Shown piece by piece: positions 26,320-35,698 of a stretch of 64,000 nt of DNA; positions within the stretch are counted from its first letter, which is position 1; each line of letters starts with the position of its first letter. Both the position numbers and the translations under genes were made by a program. Under the pieces are notes generated by a model. That model made no database searches. It was not told where the DNA came from and saw only the letters and a program-made list of their open reading frames with translations. This stretch comes from Aphanocapsa sp. GSE-SYN-MK-11-07L (GTDB lineage Bacteria; Cyanobacteriota; Cyanobacteriia; Thermosynechococcales; Thermosynechococcaceae): the NCBI GenBank assembly GCA_019359715.1, contig JAHHGS010000082.1, forward strand, positions 1 through 64,000. The letters are read 5' to 3'.

Positions 26320-26325
26320 ATTGTA
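26320..26325 (-). promoter_or_regulatory. -10 box of yfr1
   Basis: TACAAT on the minus strand, about 7 nt before the estimated 5' end of Yfr1. No canonical -35 box is visible at 17 bp. Confidence 0.6.
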
Positions 26326-26545
26326 TGAAAACAGTGTAAATTTGCCACTGCATCTGAAGCGAAACTTAGAATATTTAGCTAAACTTCAGCAGAATTCTAG
26401 TCCTTCCTGCTTGGACTAAAGATTATTTGTCTGATTAGTCTTGCTGCAAGCATAGAAAACTCTGAGGCCAGTTCAAAGACTGAGCAAGGATTTTAAGCTC
26501 AGATGATGACATGATAAACCTCTGTAATGACTTAACTTACTTGCC

Positions 26546-27709
26546 CTACTTGCCCATCCCCAACTTTTGGGCTTTTTGGTAAACTTTGCCTTCCGTCAGC
26601 AGCGAAGGGGCAATTACGACTTCGACTTGCTGCATTTCTCGAATATCTTTCGCACCTAAAGTCCCCATACTGGTTTGGAGCGCCCCTAGAAAGTTGTGGG
26701 TGCCGTCATCCAGTTGAGCTGGCCCGCGCAAAATTTGCTCTAGCGTACCCGTTGTGCCAACCCGAATTCGAGTCCCCCGGGGCAGGACGGGGCTAGGTGT
26801 TGCCATCCCCCAATGATAGCCGCGTCCAGGCGCTTCGGCAGCTCTGGCAAAGGGTGAACCCATCATCACTGCATCAGCCCCGCAGGCAATGCACTTACAA
26901 ACATCTCCACCGGTAATTAAGCCGCCATCGGCAATAATCGGCACGTATTGGCCGGTTTCCAGCAGGTACTGATCACGGGCGGCGGCACAATCAGCGATCG
27001 CGGTTGCCTGCGGCACACCCACTCCCAAAACTCCCCTTGACGTACAGGCGGCACCAGGGCCAATGCCAACCAAAACGGCGGCGGCCCCAGCCTTCATTAA
27101 GCTGAGGGTGACTTCATAGGTGACACAATTACCCAAAATTACCGGCATCGGCATTTCGCGGCAAAACTGAGCCAGGTCGAGCGGAGTAACCGCATCAGGA
27201 GACAGGTGGGCAGTCGAAACCACCGTTGCTTGAATAAACAATAGGTCTGCTCCAGCTTCGGCAACCGCATGGCCACAGCGGCTAGCGGCAGCGGGCGTTG
27301 CGCTGACAGCAGCAATTCCGCCGGCTGCCTTAATTTCTTGAATTCGCTGCCGGATTAGCTCTGGTTTAACGGGTTCAGCGTAGATGGATTGCATTAAAGG
27401 CACAAACCCTTGGACATCGACAGCAGCAATCTGATCCAACACGGGTTCAGGATCGGCATAGCGCGTCTGCACACCCTCTAGATTTAGGACGCCAAGCGCT
27501 CCTAACTGCGACAGCCGGGCCGCGACTTTAACATCAACAACACCATCCATTGCGCTGGCGATAATTGGGATTTCCCGCTCAATATTGCCAATTTGCCAGC
27601 CTGTGTTAGCTAATTGCGGATCAAGCGTGCGGCGGCCGGGAACCAGAGCAATTTCGTCAATGCCGTAAGCCCGGCGAGCTGTCTTGTTACGACCAATTTG
27701 AATATCCAC
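26546..27709 (-). CDS. guaB3: GuaB3-family IMP dehydrogenase-like protein
   Basis: TIM-barrel enzyme of the IMPDH/GMPR superfamily; cyanobacterial GuaB3 has been shown to be an IMP dehydrogenase lacking the CBS module. The 387 residues start with [20 protein letters not shown], typical of GuaB3. The loop [15 protein letters not shown] holds the presumed catalytic Cys. [20 protein letters not shown] binds phosphate, and [20 protein letters not shown] lies near the C-terminus. No CBS pair is present, so it is not classical GuaB. It is upstream of yfr1 and trxA on the same strand. Confidence 0.93.
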   Translation of the reverse strand: MDIQIGRNKTARRAYGIDEIALVPGRRTLDPQLANTGWQIGNIEREIPIIASAMDGVVDVKVAARLSQLGALGVLNLEGVQTRYADPEPVLDQIAAVDVQGFVPLMQSIYAEPVKPELIRQRIQEIKAAGGIAAVSATPAAASRCGHAVAEAGADLLFIQATVVSTAHLSPDAVTPLDLAQFCREMPMPVILGNCVTYEVTLSLMKAGAAAVLVGIGPGAACTSRGVLGVGVPQATAIADCAAARDQYLLETGQYVPIIADGGLITGGDVCKCIACGADAVMMGSPFARAAEAPGRGYHWGMATPSPVLPRGTRIRVGTTGTLEQILRGPAQLDDGTHNFLGALQTSMGTLGAKDIREMQQVEVVIAPSLLTEGKVYQKAQKLGMGK

Positions 27710-27819
27710 AGTTCTATCCCAGATCCTTTCAGTTAACCTATCACAAGCTCAATCCACCCTGCCAGGGTCAGCATCAGCCCGGTCAGGCTTAGGGGATGAA
27801 CTACCTGCTGGATGCTGGA

Positions 27820-28725
27820 TTAACTGGGATCAGGATTGCGTTTAATCGGCTTAGTCGGCTTGCTGTAGGACTGGCGAGGCTCCTGAGGTGTAGCGGTGCC
27901 ACCAGAAGCAGGTCTTTTGCCGGCCCGAGGAGAGTAGGTAGACCCAGCACGATCGCGGCTCGGTTTAGGGCGATCGCGGTTGACCTTGGCGGGCTTCTTC
28001 GGTGGCAGTAAGGCAACAGTGTTAGCTTTGACTAATACCAAATTGTTGCCCTGGCGATTTGCTTCGACATCCCAAAAATAGCCCGGCTTGAGCGTAACCG
28101 TTCCTTCTACCCTCACCTTAAAAAACTTAGGCGGTTCAGAGCCTTTCCGAGCAGACTGCTGAATTTTAACCACCGCAAACCCTTTTTCTTGAGACTGAAA
28201 AATAATTTCTCCGCGAACAGAGAAAAAACCATCGGTGGTGAGGCTAGGCGCTGCTTCTTCTGTGCCAGTTGGATTTAGCTGTTCTGGCTCCCAGACGCCA
28301 ACAATTTGCAAATGTAGCGTTTGCAGCTTTTCACGAGTGCGCGGGTAGACAACCCAAAGATGCTGCTTTTCTAGATCAAGATGCTTTTTGACCAAGCTCA
28401 TCACCTGCCCCAGCAGAACAGCATCTAGCTCAGTCCCGTCTTCAGTTAGCAAATTGCCGCGATTAAACTGCTCTTCGCTGGGTTGGTAGCGCCCTCGCAC
28501 CAAACCGATCGCCCGATACTGCAAGAGTTCGCTCGGCGGTGGAATTGGCTGCTGGCGACTAATTTCTGATGTCTGAGCCACAGCTTTCGCCTCTGCTCTA
28601 GCGGGTGGCTGTTGCAAAGGCGGCACTGAAGATGATGACGGGTTGGAGGTAGATTCTGATGAAGCACTCATAGACTTGAAGAAGGCGGTAACTCTTGAGA
28701 CAGCTTGGATTGAATGCAAGGTCAC
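27820..28725 (-). CDS. Conserved cyanobacterial protein with a basic tail
   Basis: 301 residues; function unknown. The N-terminal 70 residues are Ser/Pro/Gln-rich and probably disordered; a second start at Met19 (MSASSEST) is possible. The core (about 70-225) is well ordered: LLQYRAIGLVRGRYQPSEEQ, DAVLLGQVMSLVKKHLDL, HLWVVYPRTREKLQTLHLQ, IVGVWEPEQL, GFFSVRGEIIFQSQEKG and KFFKVRVEGTV. I recall a similar core in many cyanobacteria, without a known role. The last 70 residues are very basic (Lys/Arg/Pro), which suggests nucleic-acid contact. It is divergent from avtA. Confidence 0.75.
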   Translation of the reverse strand: MTLHSIQAVSRVTAFFKSMSASSESTSNPSSSSVPPLQQPPARAEAKAVAQTSEISRQQPIPPPSELLQYRAIGLVRGRYQPSEEQFNRGNLLTEDGTELDAVLLGQVMSLVKKHLDLEKQHLWVVYPRTREKLQTLHLQIVGVWEPEQLNPTGTEEAAPSLTTDGFFSVRGEIIFQSQEKGFAVVKIQQSARKGSEPPKFFKVRVEGTVTLKPGYFWDVEANRQGNNLVLVKANTVALLPPKKPAKVNRDRPKPSRDRAGSTYSPRAGKRPASGGTATPQEPRQSYSKPTKPIKRNPDPS

Positions 28726-29050
28726 AAGGACGATGAACGACTATTGCTTAGTATTACAAATAAATAATGTTTGACCTTTATTCTCACATCAAGGGCGTGA
28801 CAACTTTCCATAGCCTTTGCACCCAACGCAAACCATTTCTAACTGCCCAGCAAAGCTTAACTGATTTGAATACACAGAGGATAAATCCAAAACTCAAGGA
28901 TAGACGATGTTTGGGTAAAGTCCAACCCGCTATCGTTAGATAGGTGGAATTGTGGAATTAAAGTTGCTAGTTCATCTTTAGAAATTTTAGAATTGTTCAG
29001 ATCCATGTTAGCGATTCCCGACTGTTTACCGTTACCCCACTTTAGATCCT
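28726..29050. other. Divergent intergenic region before avtA
   Basis: 325 bp between divergent starts. It contains a small operator-like palindrome, CTATC-GTTA-GATAG (28930-28943). I see no RNA gene or repeat. Confidence 0.45.
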
Positions 29051-30361
29051 ATGAATCCTGCACTGTCTCAATTTGGCGATCAGATGTCTCACCTGACAGG
29101 GGTTCGGGCGATTATGAAGGACATCAACGAGACGCTGAGGGCAGGACAGGGACAAGGGTTTTGCAATCTCAGTGCCGGCAATCCGCTGATTATTCCGGCT
29201 GTTGAGCAACTTTGGCGCAAGTACACGGCAGAATTGCTGGCTAGCGATGAGTTTGGTGAAGTGGTTTGTCGCTACGGGGCCAGCCACGGCTACGACCCGT
29301 TGATGGATGCGATCGCTGACGACTTCAATCAGCGCTATGGGCTGAGCTTGACTCGCCGCAATATTTTAATCACCCCCGGCAGTCAGTCCCTCTACTTTTT
29401 CGCTGCCAACGCCTTTGGCGGCTATACCCGCTCCGGTCAACTGCGGCGGATTGTCTTACCCCTCAGCCCAGAATACACGGGCTACGGTGGCGTTAGTTTA
29501 GTCCAAGAAGCGCTGGTTGCCTATAAGCCCAAGCTCGATATTGAAGCGGCTGCCCATCGGTTTAAGTACCGACCTGACTTTAGCCAACTTCAAATTGGTG
29601 AAGATACTGGCTGCGTGATTTTTTCTCGTCCCTGCAACCCAACCGGCAATGTCCTGACGGATGAAGAAGTGCAGAAAATTGCTGACTTGGCGGCCCCATT
29701 TAATGTGCCGGTTTTAATTGATTCTGCCTACGGGCCTCCTTTTCCGGGGCTTAACTTTGCGCCGATGACGCCGATGATGGGCGGCAATGTGATTCACTGT
29801 ATGAGTTTGTCGAAAGCTGGCCTACCCGGAGAGCGGGTCGGAATTGCGATTGGCGATGAGAATTTGATTCAGATTTTGGAAGCGTTTCAAACCAACGCCT
29901 GCATCCACTCCTCGCACTATGGACAGGCGATCGCCGCTCGTTCAATTCGGTCGGGCACGCTAGCTCAGACTTCCAGTGAAGTGATTCGCCCGTTTTATCA
30001 GTCTAAATTTAAGGTCTTGGAGTCCACGCTGGCTGAGTCAATGAACCCTGACCTGCCCTGGTTCTTGCATCGAGGCGAGGGAGCGATTTTTGCTTGGCTG
30101 TGGTTAAAGGATCTACCAATCAGCGATTGGGATCTTTACCAGCGGCTGAAGCAGGCGGGAGTAATTGTTGTGCCAGGTAGCTCTTTCTTTCCTGGTTTGC
30201 ACGAAGACTGGGCCCATAAGCAGGAGTGCATTCGGATTAGCCTCACGGCTTCTGATGAGGCAATTCAAACGGGGATGCAGCGCTTGGCTAAAGTAGTTGA
30301 GCAAGTGTATCGTCAGCCCCCCGCTGGCTCTGCTTCTGCTTTAGAAGCAACAGTTGTTTGA
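29051..30361 (+). CDS. avtA: Valine--pyruvate aminotransferase (AvtA-type)
   Basis: PLP-dependent fold-type I aminotransferase that links valine/2-oxoisovalerate with alanine/pyruvate. The 436 residues match AvtA rather than general class I enzymes: LSHLTG-type start (MSHLTGVRAIMKD), LSAGNPLIIPAVEQLW, ITPGSQSLYFFAANAFGG, PLSPEYTGYGG and FSRPCNPTGNVLTDEEV. The PLP lysine lies in MSLSKAGLPGERVGIAIGD (near residue 255). The carboxylate-binding Arg is in ECIRISLTASDEAI. Start ATG at 29051 gives full length. Confidence 0.92.
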   Translation: MNPALSQFGDQMSHLTGVRAIMKDINETLRAGQGQGFCNLSAGNPLIIPAVEQLWRKYTAELLASDEFGEVVCRYGASHGYDPLMDAIADDFNQRYGLSLTRRNILITPGSQSLYFFAANAFGGYTRSGQLRRIVLPLSPEYTGYGGVSLVQEALVAYKPKLDIEAAAHRFKYRPDFSQLQIGEDTGCVIFSRPCNPTGNVLTDEEVQKIADLAAPFNVPVLIDSAYGPPFPGLNFAPMTPMMGGNVIHCMSLSKAGLPGERVGIAIGDENLIQILEAFQTNACIHSSHYGQAIAARSIRSGTLAQTSSEVIRPFYQSKFKVLESTLAESMNPDLPWFLHRGEGAIFAWLWLKDLPISDWDLYQRLKQAGVIVVPGSSFFPGLHEDWAHKQECIRISLTASDEAIQTGMQRLAKVVEQVYRQPPAGSASALEATVV

Positions 30362-30470
30362 CTGGCGATCTCTTGGAGCCTCAACTCCAAACAAATTGCG
30401 GCTTGCTGCTACAAGCAAGTAGCAAGGCTTTCATTCTCAACCATCTTCTGCTCAGGAGTCGAGAAAAATT

Positions 30471-30857
30471 ATGACTAGCAAATTACTGACCAAACCAGCA
30501 TTTGAAGACCAATCACAAAGCAATTCGTACAGTCGACTGCCGCAAATCAACAGGGAGAACACCAGAGTGTATGCAATTGCTTTTGATATGGATATTGAAT
30601 CTCTTAAGGAACACTACGGAGATCCTTATAACAATGCTTACAGCGATATCCGTAAGGTTTTGCAGTCTCATGGTTTTAGTCCGCAGCAGGGAAGTGTTTA
30701 TTTTGGCGATAATACTGTCAACGCGGTGACTTGCGTGTTAGCAGCTCAAGATTTGGCTAAAAAGTTGCCCTGGTTTAGCAGCTCTGTCAGGGACATTAGA
30801 ATGCTGAGAATTGAAGAGTTCAACGATCTTGGCCCAGCCGTGCAGTTGATGGGCTAA
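30471..30857 (+). CDS. vapD: VapD-like protein with N-terminal extension
   Basis: VapD proteins are Cas2-like ferredoxin-fold ribonucleases, some acting as toxins of VapXD toxin-antitoxin pairs. Residues about 33-125 match: RVYAIAFDMDIESLKEHYGD, PYNNAYSDIRKVL, HGFSPQQGSVYFGD and SSSVRDIRMLRIEEFNDLG. The conserved Asp after the first strand (AFDMD) is kept. About 30 polar residues precede the domain and are not usual. AGGAG 12 nt upstream supports the ATG at 30471. There is no VapX-like ORF in the 109 bp before it. It converges on the GTPase gene 12 bp away. Confidence 0.88.
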   Translation: MTSKLLTKPAFEDQSQSNSYSRLPQINRENTRVYAIAFDMDIESLKEHYGDPYNNAYSDIRKVLQSHGFSPQQGSVYFGDNTVNAVTCVLAAQDLAKKLPWFSSSVRDIRMLRIEEFNDLGPAVQLMG

Positions 30858-30869
30858 CTTCAGACCTCT

Positions 30870-32438
30870 TTACCAGTTCTCGCGCTCTAGCTCTTCTGGT
30901 TGTTGCTCAGAGTTTTTGAGCGGCTGCATGACTCGCCCCAGACTTTCCGGCAGCTTGGCGATCGCTTCTTGGACAAAGGCTTTCACAAACTCATCGCGAC
31001 GGTTGAGCTGGAATTGGCGCTGCACCACTTCCGTAATGCCGCCATCACCCCAATCTTGGTCGTGGCGAAAATATTCAATAAAGCTTTTGCCAGCGATCCG
31101 AGTCAGATAGGCAGCACTAACGCTTTGAACAGACTTGCCAATTACGTATCCGCCAATGCTCATCTGCAAAGCGGTCGTCACTAGTTCCATTACTCCTTTG
31201 ACAATGCCTAGACTGCCCAAGGTTTTGGCCAAAGAGATGGCTAGCTCCCGCCCGCGATCGGCGTTTAGCTCACAGCCGTAGACTTTGCCAATTTCGACCA
31301 CCATCTGGGCATTCACTGCCGCAGCGGCCAGCAAATCAACCACGGGCACGGGTGTGACCCAGATTACGCCGGCGCCAATCCACTGAAAGCGTTCGACAAT
31401 TTTTTCAGCCTGTCGCCGCCGCTGAATGTCAATCAGGCGACGGGCATCTTCGCTCAGCCGCTGCGATTGCAGCAAAATATTGTCAGCGACTAAATCTTGC
31501 CCTTCCGCCCGCAGGATAGCCGCCATTCGCTTAATCAGCGGCATGATGTCTGGGTCGGGGGTGAGGGTTTGCCCATTTTCCAGAAACACAGCGTGGGGAT
31601 TGGCGGCAACGGCTATCACGTCACTGGGGGCAATAAACCCCCGCACCCGCTGCCGTAGACGAGTCAGAATTGCCTCTCGGTCAGCTTCTGGGTAGCGATC
31701 GGTCTTATTGAGCACAAGCAGCGATCGCTTGCCCATTTTAGCCAAGTTGGTGAGGGGGCTATATTCCGACTGCCGGAGGTCATCATCCAGCACAAACAGC
31801 AGCAAATCAGCTTCAGTCGCCAAGCGGCGAGCCAGTTGTTCTCGCTGCCCACCCGCTCCGCCTGCCTCTAGAATGCCAGGGGTATCGGTGATTAAAAGCT
31901 CCCAATCTAGACCCCGCAGTTGCAGACTGTAGGTTTCTCCAACTTCCGTTGTGCCCATCGGAGCGCCAACTTCACCCACCATCCGCCCCAGCAAAGCATT
32001 CACCAGCGAAGTCTTGCCAGCGGAGCCGGTGCCAAACACCACTACCCGCAGTTCATGGCGGGCAAACCCGTCTTCAATATCGTGCGATCGCTCTAAGAGG
32101 GCTTGCCGCGCTACTTCGTCTTCGATTTGGGCCACCTGCTTGCGAACCGCCCGCAGCGTTTCTTCGGCTGCTTCTGTTTTTTCGATCGGCACCTTGGGCG
32201 GTAGCCGTCGCCGCTGGTTTTTGCGCGCCTTGGCCCGAAACAAATTAGTGTAGTAAAAAAAAGCCAAAACCAATGCCCCCAAAAGGGCAATCAGCAGCAG
32301 CAGCAGCAAATTGGCCAGCAGGGGGGTGGTGAAGGAAACCTGAATGTAGAGCCAGTACAGCGAATTCACCAACCACAGCATCAGGCCCAGAATGATGCCA
32401 AAACCAAAGATCAGGGTGAGCAGGCGAGGCAGCGGCAT
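30870..32438 (-). CDS. Membrane-associated Era-like GTPase with DUF697 domain
   Basis: 522 residues. Two membrane segments lie at about 7-30 and 38-60, then a basic linker and a coiled helix. The GTPase has Walker A GTGSAGKTS (136-144), G3 ITDTPG, and G4 VLNKTD. The C-terminal part (about 340-480) resembles DUF697 (WVTPVPVVDLLAAAAVNAQM, then GVMELVTTALQ and YIGKSVQSVSAAYLTRIAG). Similar proteins are widespread in cyanobacteria and chloroplast-bearing organisms and are poorly characterised. The membrane protein gene at 32456 lies 17 bp upstream on the same strand, so an operon is likely. Confidence 0.88.
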   Translation of the reverse strand: MPLPRLLTLIFGFGIILGLMLWLVNSLYWLYIQVSFTTPLLANLLLLLLIALLGALVLAFFYYTNLFRAKARKNQRRRLPPKVPIEKTEAAEETLRAVRKQVAQIEDEVARQALLERSHDIEDGFARHELRVVVFGTGSAGKTSLVNALLGRMVGEVGAPMGTTEVGETYSLQLRGLDWELLITDTPGILEAGGAGGQREQLARRLATEADLLLFVLDDDLRQSEYSPLTNLAKMGKRSLLVLNKTDRYPEADREAILTRLRQRVRGFIAPSDVIAVAANPHAVFLENGQTLTPDPDIMPLIKRMAAILRAEGQDLVADNILLQSQRLSEDARRLIDIQRRRQAEKIVERFQWIGAGVIWVTPVPVVDLLAAAAVNAQMVVEIGKVYGCELNADRGRELAISLAKTLGSLGIVKGVMELVTTALQMSIGGYVIGKSVQSVSAAYLTRIAGKSFIEYFRHDQDWGDGGITEVVQRQFQLNRRDEFVKAFVQEAIAKLPESLGRVMQPLKNSEQQPEELERENW

Positions 32439-32455
32439 GGTAGAAAAGGCAAAAA

Positions 32456-32881
32456 TTAAGGCAGGCGTTTGGCAATCTGGCTAAACCCCGGCAGATGCAG
32501 AGGCTGATTCCGCCACAATTGCAGCATCAACCAAGCGCTGGTAACAAAATAGCCTGACGTGACGAGGCTATTTAAAATCAGCAGCGATAAGCTTGTGCCG
32601 CTGCCTTCGCTGGCTAAGCCAACTCCAGCGTTGAGCAACCCATAGACGAGCAGCCAACTGACAGAAAAGCTGACGCAAAGCCGGCTCGCCGCCCGGTGCT
32701 TGCGATCGCTCTTGCGGTTTGAGAGCGTCCAGATTGCTGGCACCAGTCCAAACACAGGCACCGCATAGAGTAGAAGCTGTAATCGCTTCAGGTTTGTGTT
32801 TTCAAACCCATCCTGCTCCAGCCCCGCTTGCCAGTGCAGACTGTCAATCATGTCGTCTGATCGATCTGTCAGGTCAGCCAT
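32456..32881 (-). CDS. Small membrane protein upstream of the GTPase
   Basis: 141 residues with about three hydrophobic segments (LQLLLYAVPVFGLVPAIW; LCVSFSVSWLLVYGLLNAG; LLILNSLVTSGYFVTSAWL). It has a soluble acidic start (MADLTDRSDDMIDSLHWQ) and a basic loop (NRKSDRKHRAASR). It is 17 bp from the GTPase gene, which suggests they are made together and perhaps bind each other in the membrane. Family not recognised by name. Confidence 0.75.
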   Translation of the reverse strand: MADLTDRSDDMIDSLHWQAGLEQDGFENTNLKRLQLLLYAVPVFGLVPAIWTLSNRKSDRKHRAASRLCVSFSVSWLLVYGLLNAGVGLASEGSGTSLSLLILNSLVTSGYFVTSAWLMLQLWRNQPLHLPGFSQIAKRLP

Positions 32882-32992
32882 CTCAGGTTTGAAATCCTCC
32901 AGTTGGTATTGATCTAAACCTATCCTAAGCGATTTAACCCAGCCTCACCGCTGCGATACTGTGATGGAGCAGGTGGTAAGAGCGCTGAGATA

Positions 32993-33652
32993 ATGCAAGT
33001 TAAAACCCTCCACGATTGGCCGACGACAGCCCAGGCGGCCGTGGCGATTCAGCAGCAATTGCGATCGCAAATTATCACCCACAACGACTTTGGCCCGATC
33101 CAGCATGTGGCGGGGGTAGATGTTGGGTTTGAGGAGCAGGGAGCGATCACACGGGCGGCGATCGCGGTTTTGAGTTGGCCAGATTTACAGCTTAAAGATC
33201 AGGCGATCGCTCGTCAGCCGACTCGGTTTCCTTACATTCCCGGTCTGCTGTCGTTTCGAGAAATTCCGGCCATTTTAGAGGCTTTTCAGCAGTTGCAACT
33301 TAGCCCTGACCTACTGCTGTGCGATGGGCAAGGACTAGCCCATCCCCGTCGGTTGGGGATTGCCTGCCATCTAGGTTTACTAACAAATCTGCCCAGCATT
33401 GGTGTCGGAAAAACTCGTTTGATTGGCAGCCATGCGGAGGTGGGCAATCAGCGGGGAGACTGGCAGCCCTTATCCGATCGCAATCAGGTGATTGGGGCAG
33501 TCCTGCGAACTCGTGTAAATACCCACCCGCTCTATATTTCAGTCGGGCACCGGATTGGTTTAGAAACCGCGATCGCCTACGTGATCGGATGCACCACCCG
33601 CTATCGGCTGCCGGAAACCACTCGGTCTGCCCACAAATTAGCCTCTGGCTAG
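32993..33652 (+). CDS. nfi: Endonuclease V (deoxyinosine repair)
   Basis: Nicks DNA next to deoxyinosine and other deaminated bases. The 219 residues hold the family motifs: AGVDVGF with Asp43, PYIPGLLSFREIPAIL, DGQGLAHPRRLGIACHLG and SIGVGKTRLIG with the catalytic Lys. C-terminal PLYISVGHRIGLETAI is also typical. ATG at 32993 gives normal length. Its 3' end overlaps the convergent hydrolase gene by 4 bp. Confidence 0.95.
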   Translation: MQVKTLHDWPTTAQAAVAIQQQLRSQIITHNDFGPIQHVAGVDVGFEEQGAITRAAIAVLSWPDLQLKDQAIARQPTRFPYIPGLLSFREIPAILEAFQQLQLSPDLLLCDGQGLAHPRRLGIACHLGLLTNLPSIGVGKTRLIGSHAEVGNQRGDWQPLSDRNQVIGAVLRTRVNTHPLYISVGHRIGLETAIAYVIGCTTRYRLPETTRSAHKLASG

Positions 33653-34542
33653 GCAGGCAAACTCTCGTTAAGCCAATTCAGAATCAATTCATTCACGACC
33701 TCTGGACGCTCATCGTGGGGGCAATGCCCTGTCTCAGGAATGGCCGTAAATTGAACCGAAAGGCGATCGCTCCATTGCCGAAAGATTTCAGCCCCAGTAA
33801 CCGGCGTCCACGGGTCAGCTTCTCCCCACAGCACCAGCAGCGGGCATTGTACCTGGGGCAGTAGCTCCGAAATTCTTGGCCCGGCGGGAGCAGTCAGAAT
33901 GGAGGCAAACACTTGCCGCGCCCCTGGGTCGCAGGCTGGAGCATAAATCAAATCGACCAAGTCGTCTGTAATTGCGGTCGGGTCGCCATAAACCTGTTTC
34001 AACGAGGCCCGGATTCTGGTTTTTTGGCGAACCCGATTAAAGATAAATCCACCAATCAGCCTAGAACCAGCCAGCCGCGTGAAGCCAGTCATGACCAATC
34101 GCAGCGGTAGGTTCAACTCTTCCGGGCGGTGGTTGAGTCCGCCAGCACAGTTGAGTAAGACAGCACCCGCAGTTTGCTCAGGGTGGTTAGCGGCCATGAT
34201 CAAGCTCAGCAACGCCCCGATCGAGTTGCCAACAAATACGGTTGGGGTTTGGATATGGGCGGCCCAAAAATCAGCGACGAGCTGCTGCCACAGATCTAGG
34301 CTGTACTTGATCGCTGGCTTATCTGAACCACCAAACCCCAACAAATCCAGGGCGTAAACCTGGTAGCCCGCCGCAGCTAAAACCGGAATGTTTTTCCGCC
34401 AGTGACCAATCGCGGCCCCAAATCCGTGCAGCAACATCAGCGGTTGTCCAGTGCCAACAACGGTATAGCGAATCGTATGGCCTCGCCACTGCCAAGACAA
34501 AGTCGGTAAGGTAGGTGAAACTGAGATTTGCTGAGTAACCAC
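33649..34542 (-). CDS. Alpha/beta hydrolase, pheophytinase/CLD-like
   Basis: 297 residues with a full catalytic triad: nucleophile Ser107 in VGNSIGAL, acid Asp in WGEADPW and His in TGHCPHDERPE. The oxyanion region is LLHGFGAAIGHWRKN, followed by YALDLLGFGGSDKP. This set, with IRASLKQVYGDPTAITDDLV and LLPQVQCPLLVLWG, resembles the plant and cyanobacterial branch that includes pheophytinase and chlorophyll dephytylase. A role in chlorophyll turnover is therefore possible but unproven. It diverges from mtnP. Confidence 0.8.
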   Translation of the reverse strand: MVTQQISVSPTLPTLSWQWRGHTIRYTVVGTGQPLMLLHGFGAAIGHWRKNIPVLAAAGYQVYALDLLGFGGSDKPAIKYSLDLWQQLVADFWAAHIQTPTVFVGNSIGALLSLIMAANHPEQTAGAVLLNCAGGLNHRPEELNLPLRLVMTGFTRLAGSRLIGGFIFNRVRQKTRIRASLKQVYGDPTAITDDLVDLIYAPACDPGARQVFASILTAPAGPRISELLPQVQCPLLVLWGEADPWTPVTGAEIFRQWSDRLSVQFTAIPETGHCPHDERPEVVNELILNWLNESLPA

Positions 34543-34793
34543 GGGTGTACATATTTCTTAACAGTGTCTACCATCTTATAGCAGTCCTCAGATGGCGATC
34601 GCCAATCAGCTCTGTACTGGGAGAGGTATTTTCTAACTTAGAAGATGTTGATGCGCTGGCGGTTTGGGTTGAAAAAGCTCGCACCGCCGCTGTGCGATCG
34701 CGGGCAAAGCATCAACCTAAAGCAGTCGGATTAACCTGAATGACCAACCAAAGAGTTGCTATAAACTACGAGAGGCGATCGGAGGTAGAAATC

Positions 34794-35666
34794 ATGGCTG
34801 AGGCAAAGATTGGGATTATTGGCGGCAGTGGGCTTTACAAAATGGAAGCCCTCAAAGACGTTTCAGAAGTTGAGATTGAGACTCCCTTTGGTGCCCCCTC
34901 CGATGCCCTGATTGTGGGGAAACTAGACGGGACTCCGGTTGCGTTTTTAGCTCGGCACGGGCGCAACCATCACCTGATGCCAACTGAAATTCCCTTTCGG
35001 GCCAATATCTATGCCATGAAGTCCCTGGGGGTTGAGTATTTAATCTCGGCTTCGGCGGTAGGTTCCCTGAAGGCAGAAGCCAAGCCGCTCGATCTGGTTG
35101 TGCCGGATCAGTTTATCGATCGCACCCGCAACCGAATTTCGACGTTTTTCGGTGAGGGCATTGTCGCTCATATTAGTTTCGGCCATCCAATTTGCGCCAA
35201 TTTAGCCGGAATTTTAGCCGATGCGATCGCCAGCCTCAACTTGCCCAATGTAGACTTGCACCGAGGCGGCACCTACGTTTGTATGGAAGGCCCAGCTTTT
35301 TCGACCCAAGCAGAATCGAATCTTTATCGCAGTTGGGGCGGCACGATTATTGGTATGACCAACCTGCCGGAAGCCAAACTGGCCCGCGAAGCCGAAATTG
35401 CCTACGCCACCTTGGCCTTGGTGACAGATTACGACTGTTGGCACCCCGACCACGATAGCGTCACGGTTGAGATGGTAATTGGCAACCTGCAACGGAATGC
35501 CGTCAATGCCCAAAAGGTAATTCAAACTGCCGTTCGCCGCCTGAGTGAACTCCAGCCAGCCTCCGAAGCCCACACCGCCCTCAAGTACGCGATTATTACC
35601 CCCTTAGACAAAGCCTCCCCTGCCAGCAAGCAGCGGCTAGGGATTTTGTTGCAAAAGTATCTTTGA
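34794..35666 (+). CDS. mtnP: S-methyl-5'-thioadenosine phosphorylase
   Basis: Splits methylthioadenosine with phosphate to adenine and methylthioribose-1-phosphate in methionine salvage. From the ATG at 34794 it is 290 residues; GGAGG 8-12 nt upstream supports this over the ATG at 34740. Motifs: [12 protein letters not shown] (phosphate site), [34 protein letters not shown] and [18 protein letters not shown]. The Asp in VTDYDCW binds adenine. S-adenosylhomocysteine or guanosine phosphorylases are less likely given the full set of MTAP motifs. Confidence 0.95.
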   Translation: MAEAKIGIIGGSGLYKMEALKDVSEVEIETPFGAPSDALIVGKLDGTPVAFLARHGRNHHLMPTEIPFRANIYAMKSLGVEYLISASAVGSLKAEAKPLDLVVPDQFIDRTRNRISTFFGEGIVAHISFGHPICANLAGILADAIASLNLPNVDLHRGGTYVCMEGPAFSTQAESNLYRSWGGTIIGMTNLPEAKLAREAEIAYATLALVTDYDCWHPDHDSVTVEMVIGNLQRNAVNAQKVIQTAVRRLSELQPASEAHTALKYAIITPLDKASPASKQRLGILLQKYL

Positions 35667-35698
35667 TTTCGCCATAAAGTCGGACTTGAAGAGTCGCT

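Noticed and set aside
33319-33864. 181-residue plus-strand ORF across nfi and the hydrolase gene
   Set aside because: Overlaps two confident genes in other frames; no motif.
34545-34739. 64-codon ORF between the hydrolase gene and mtnP
   Set aside because: Lies in a divergent promoter region, has no clear ribosome site and shows no recognisable family; a remnant is possible but unsupported.
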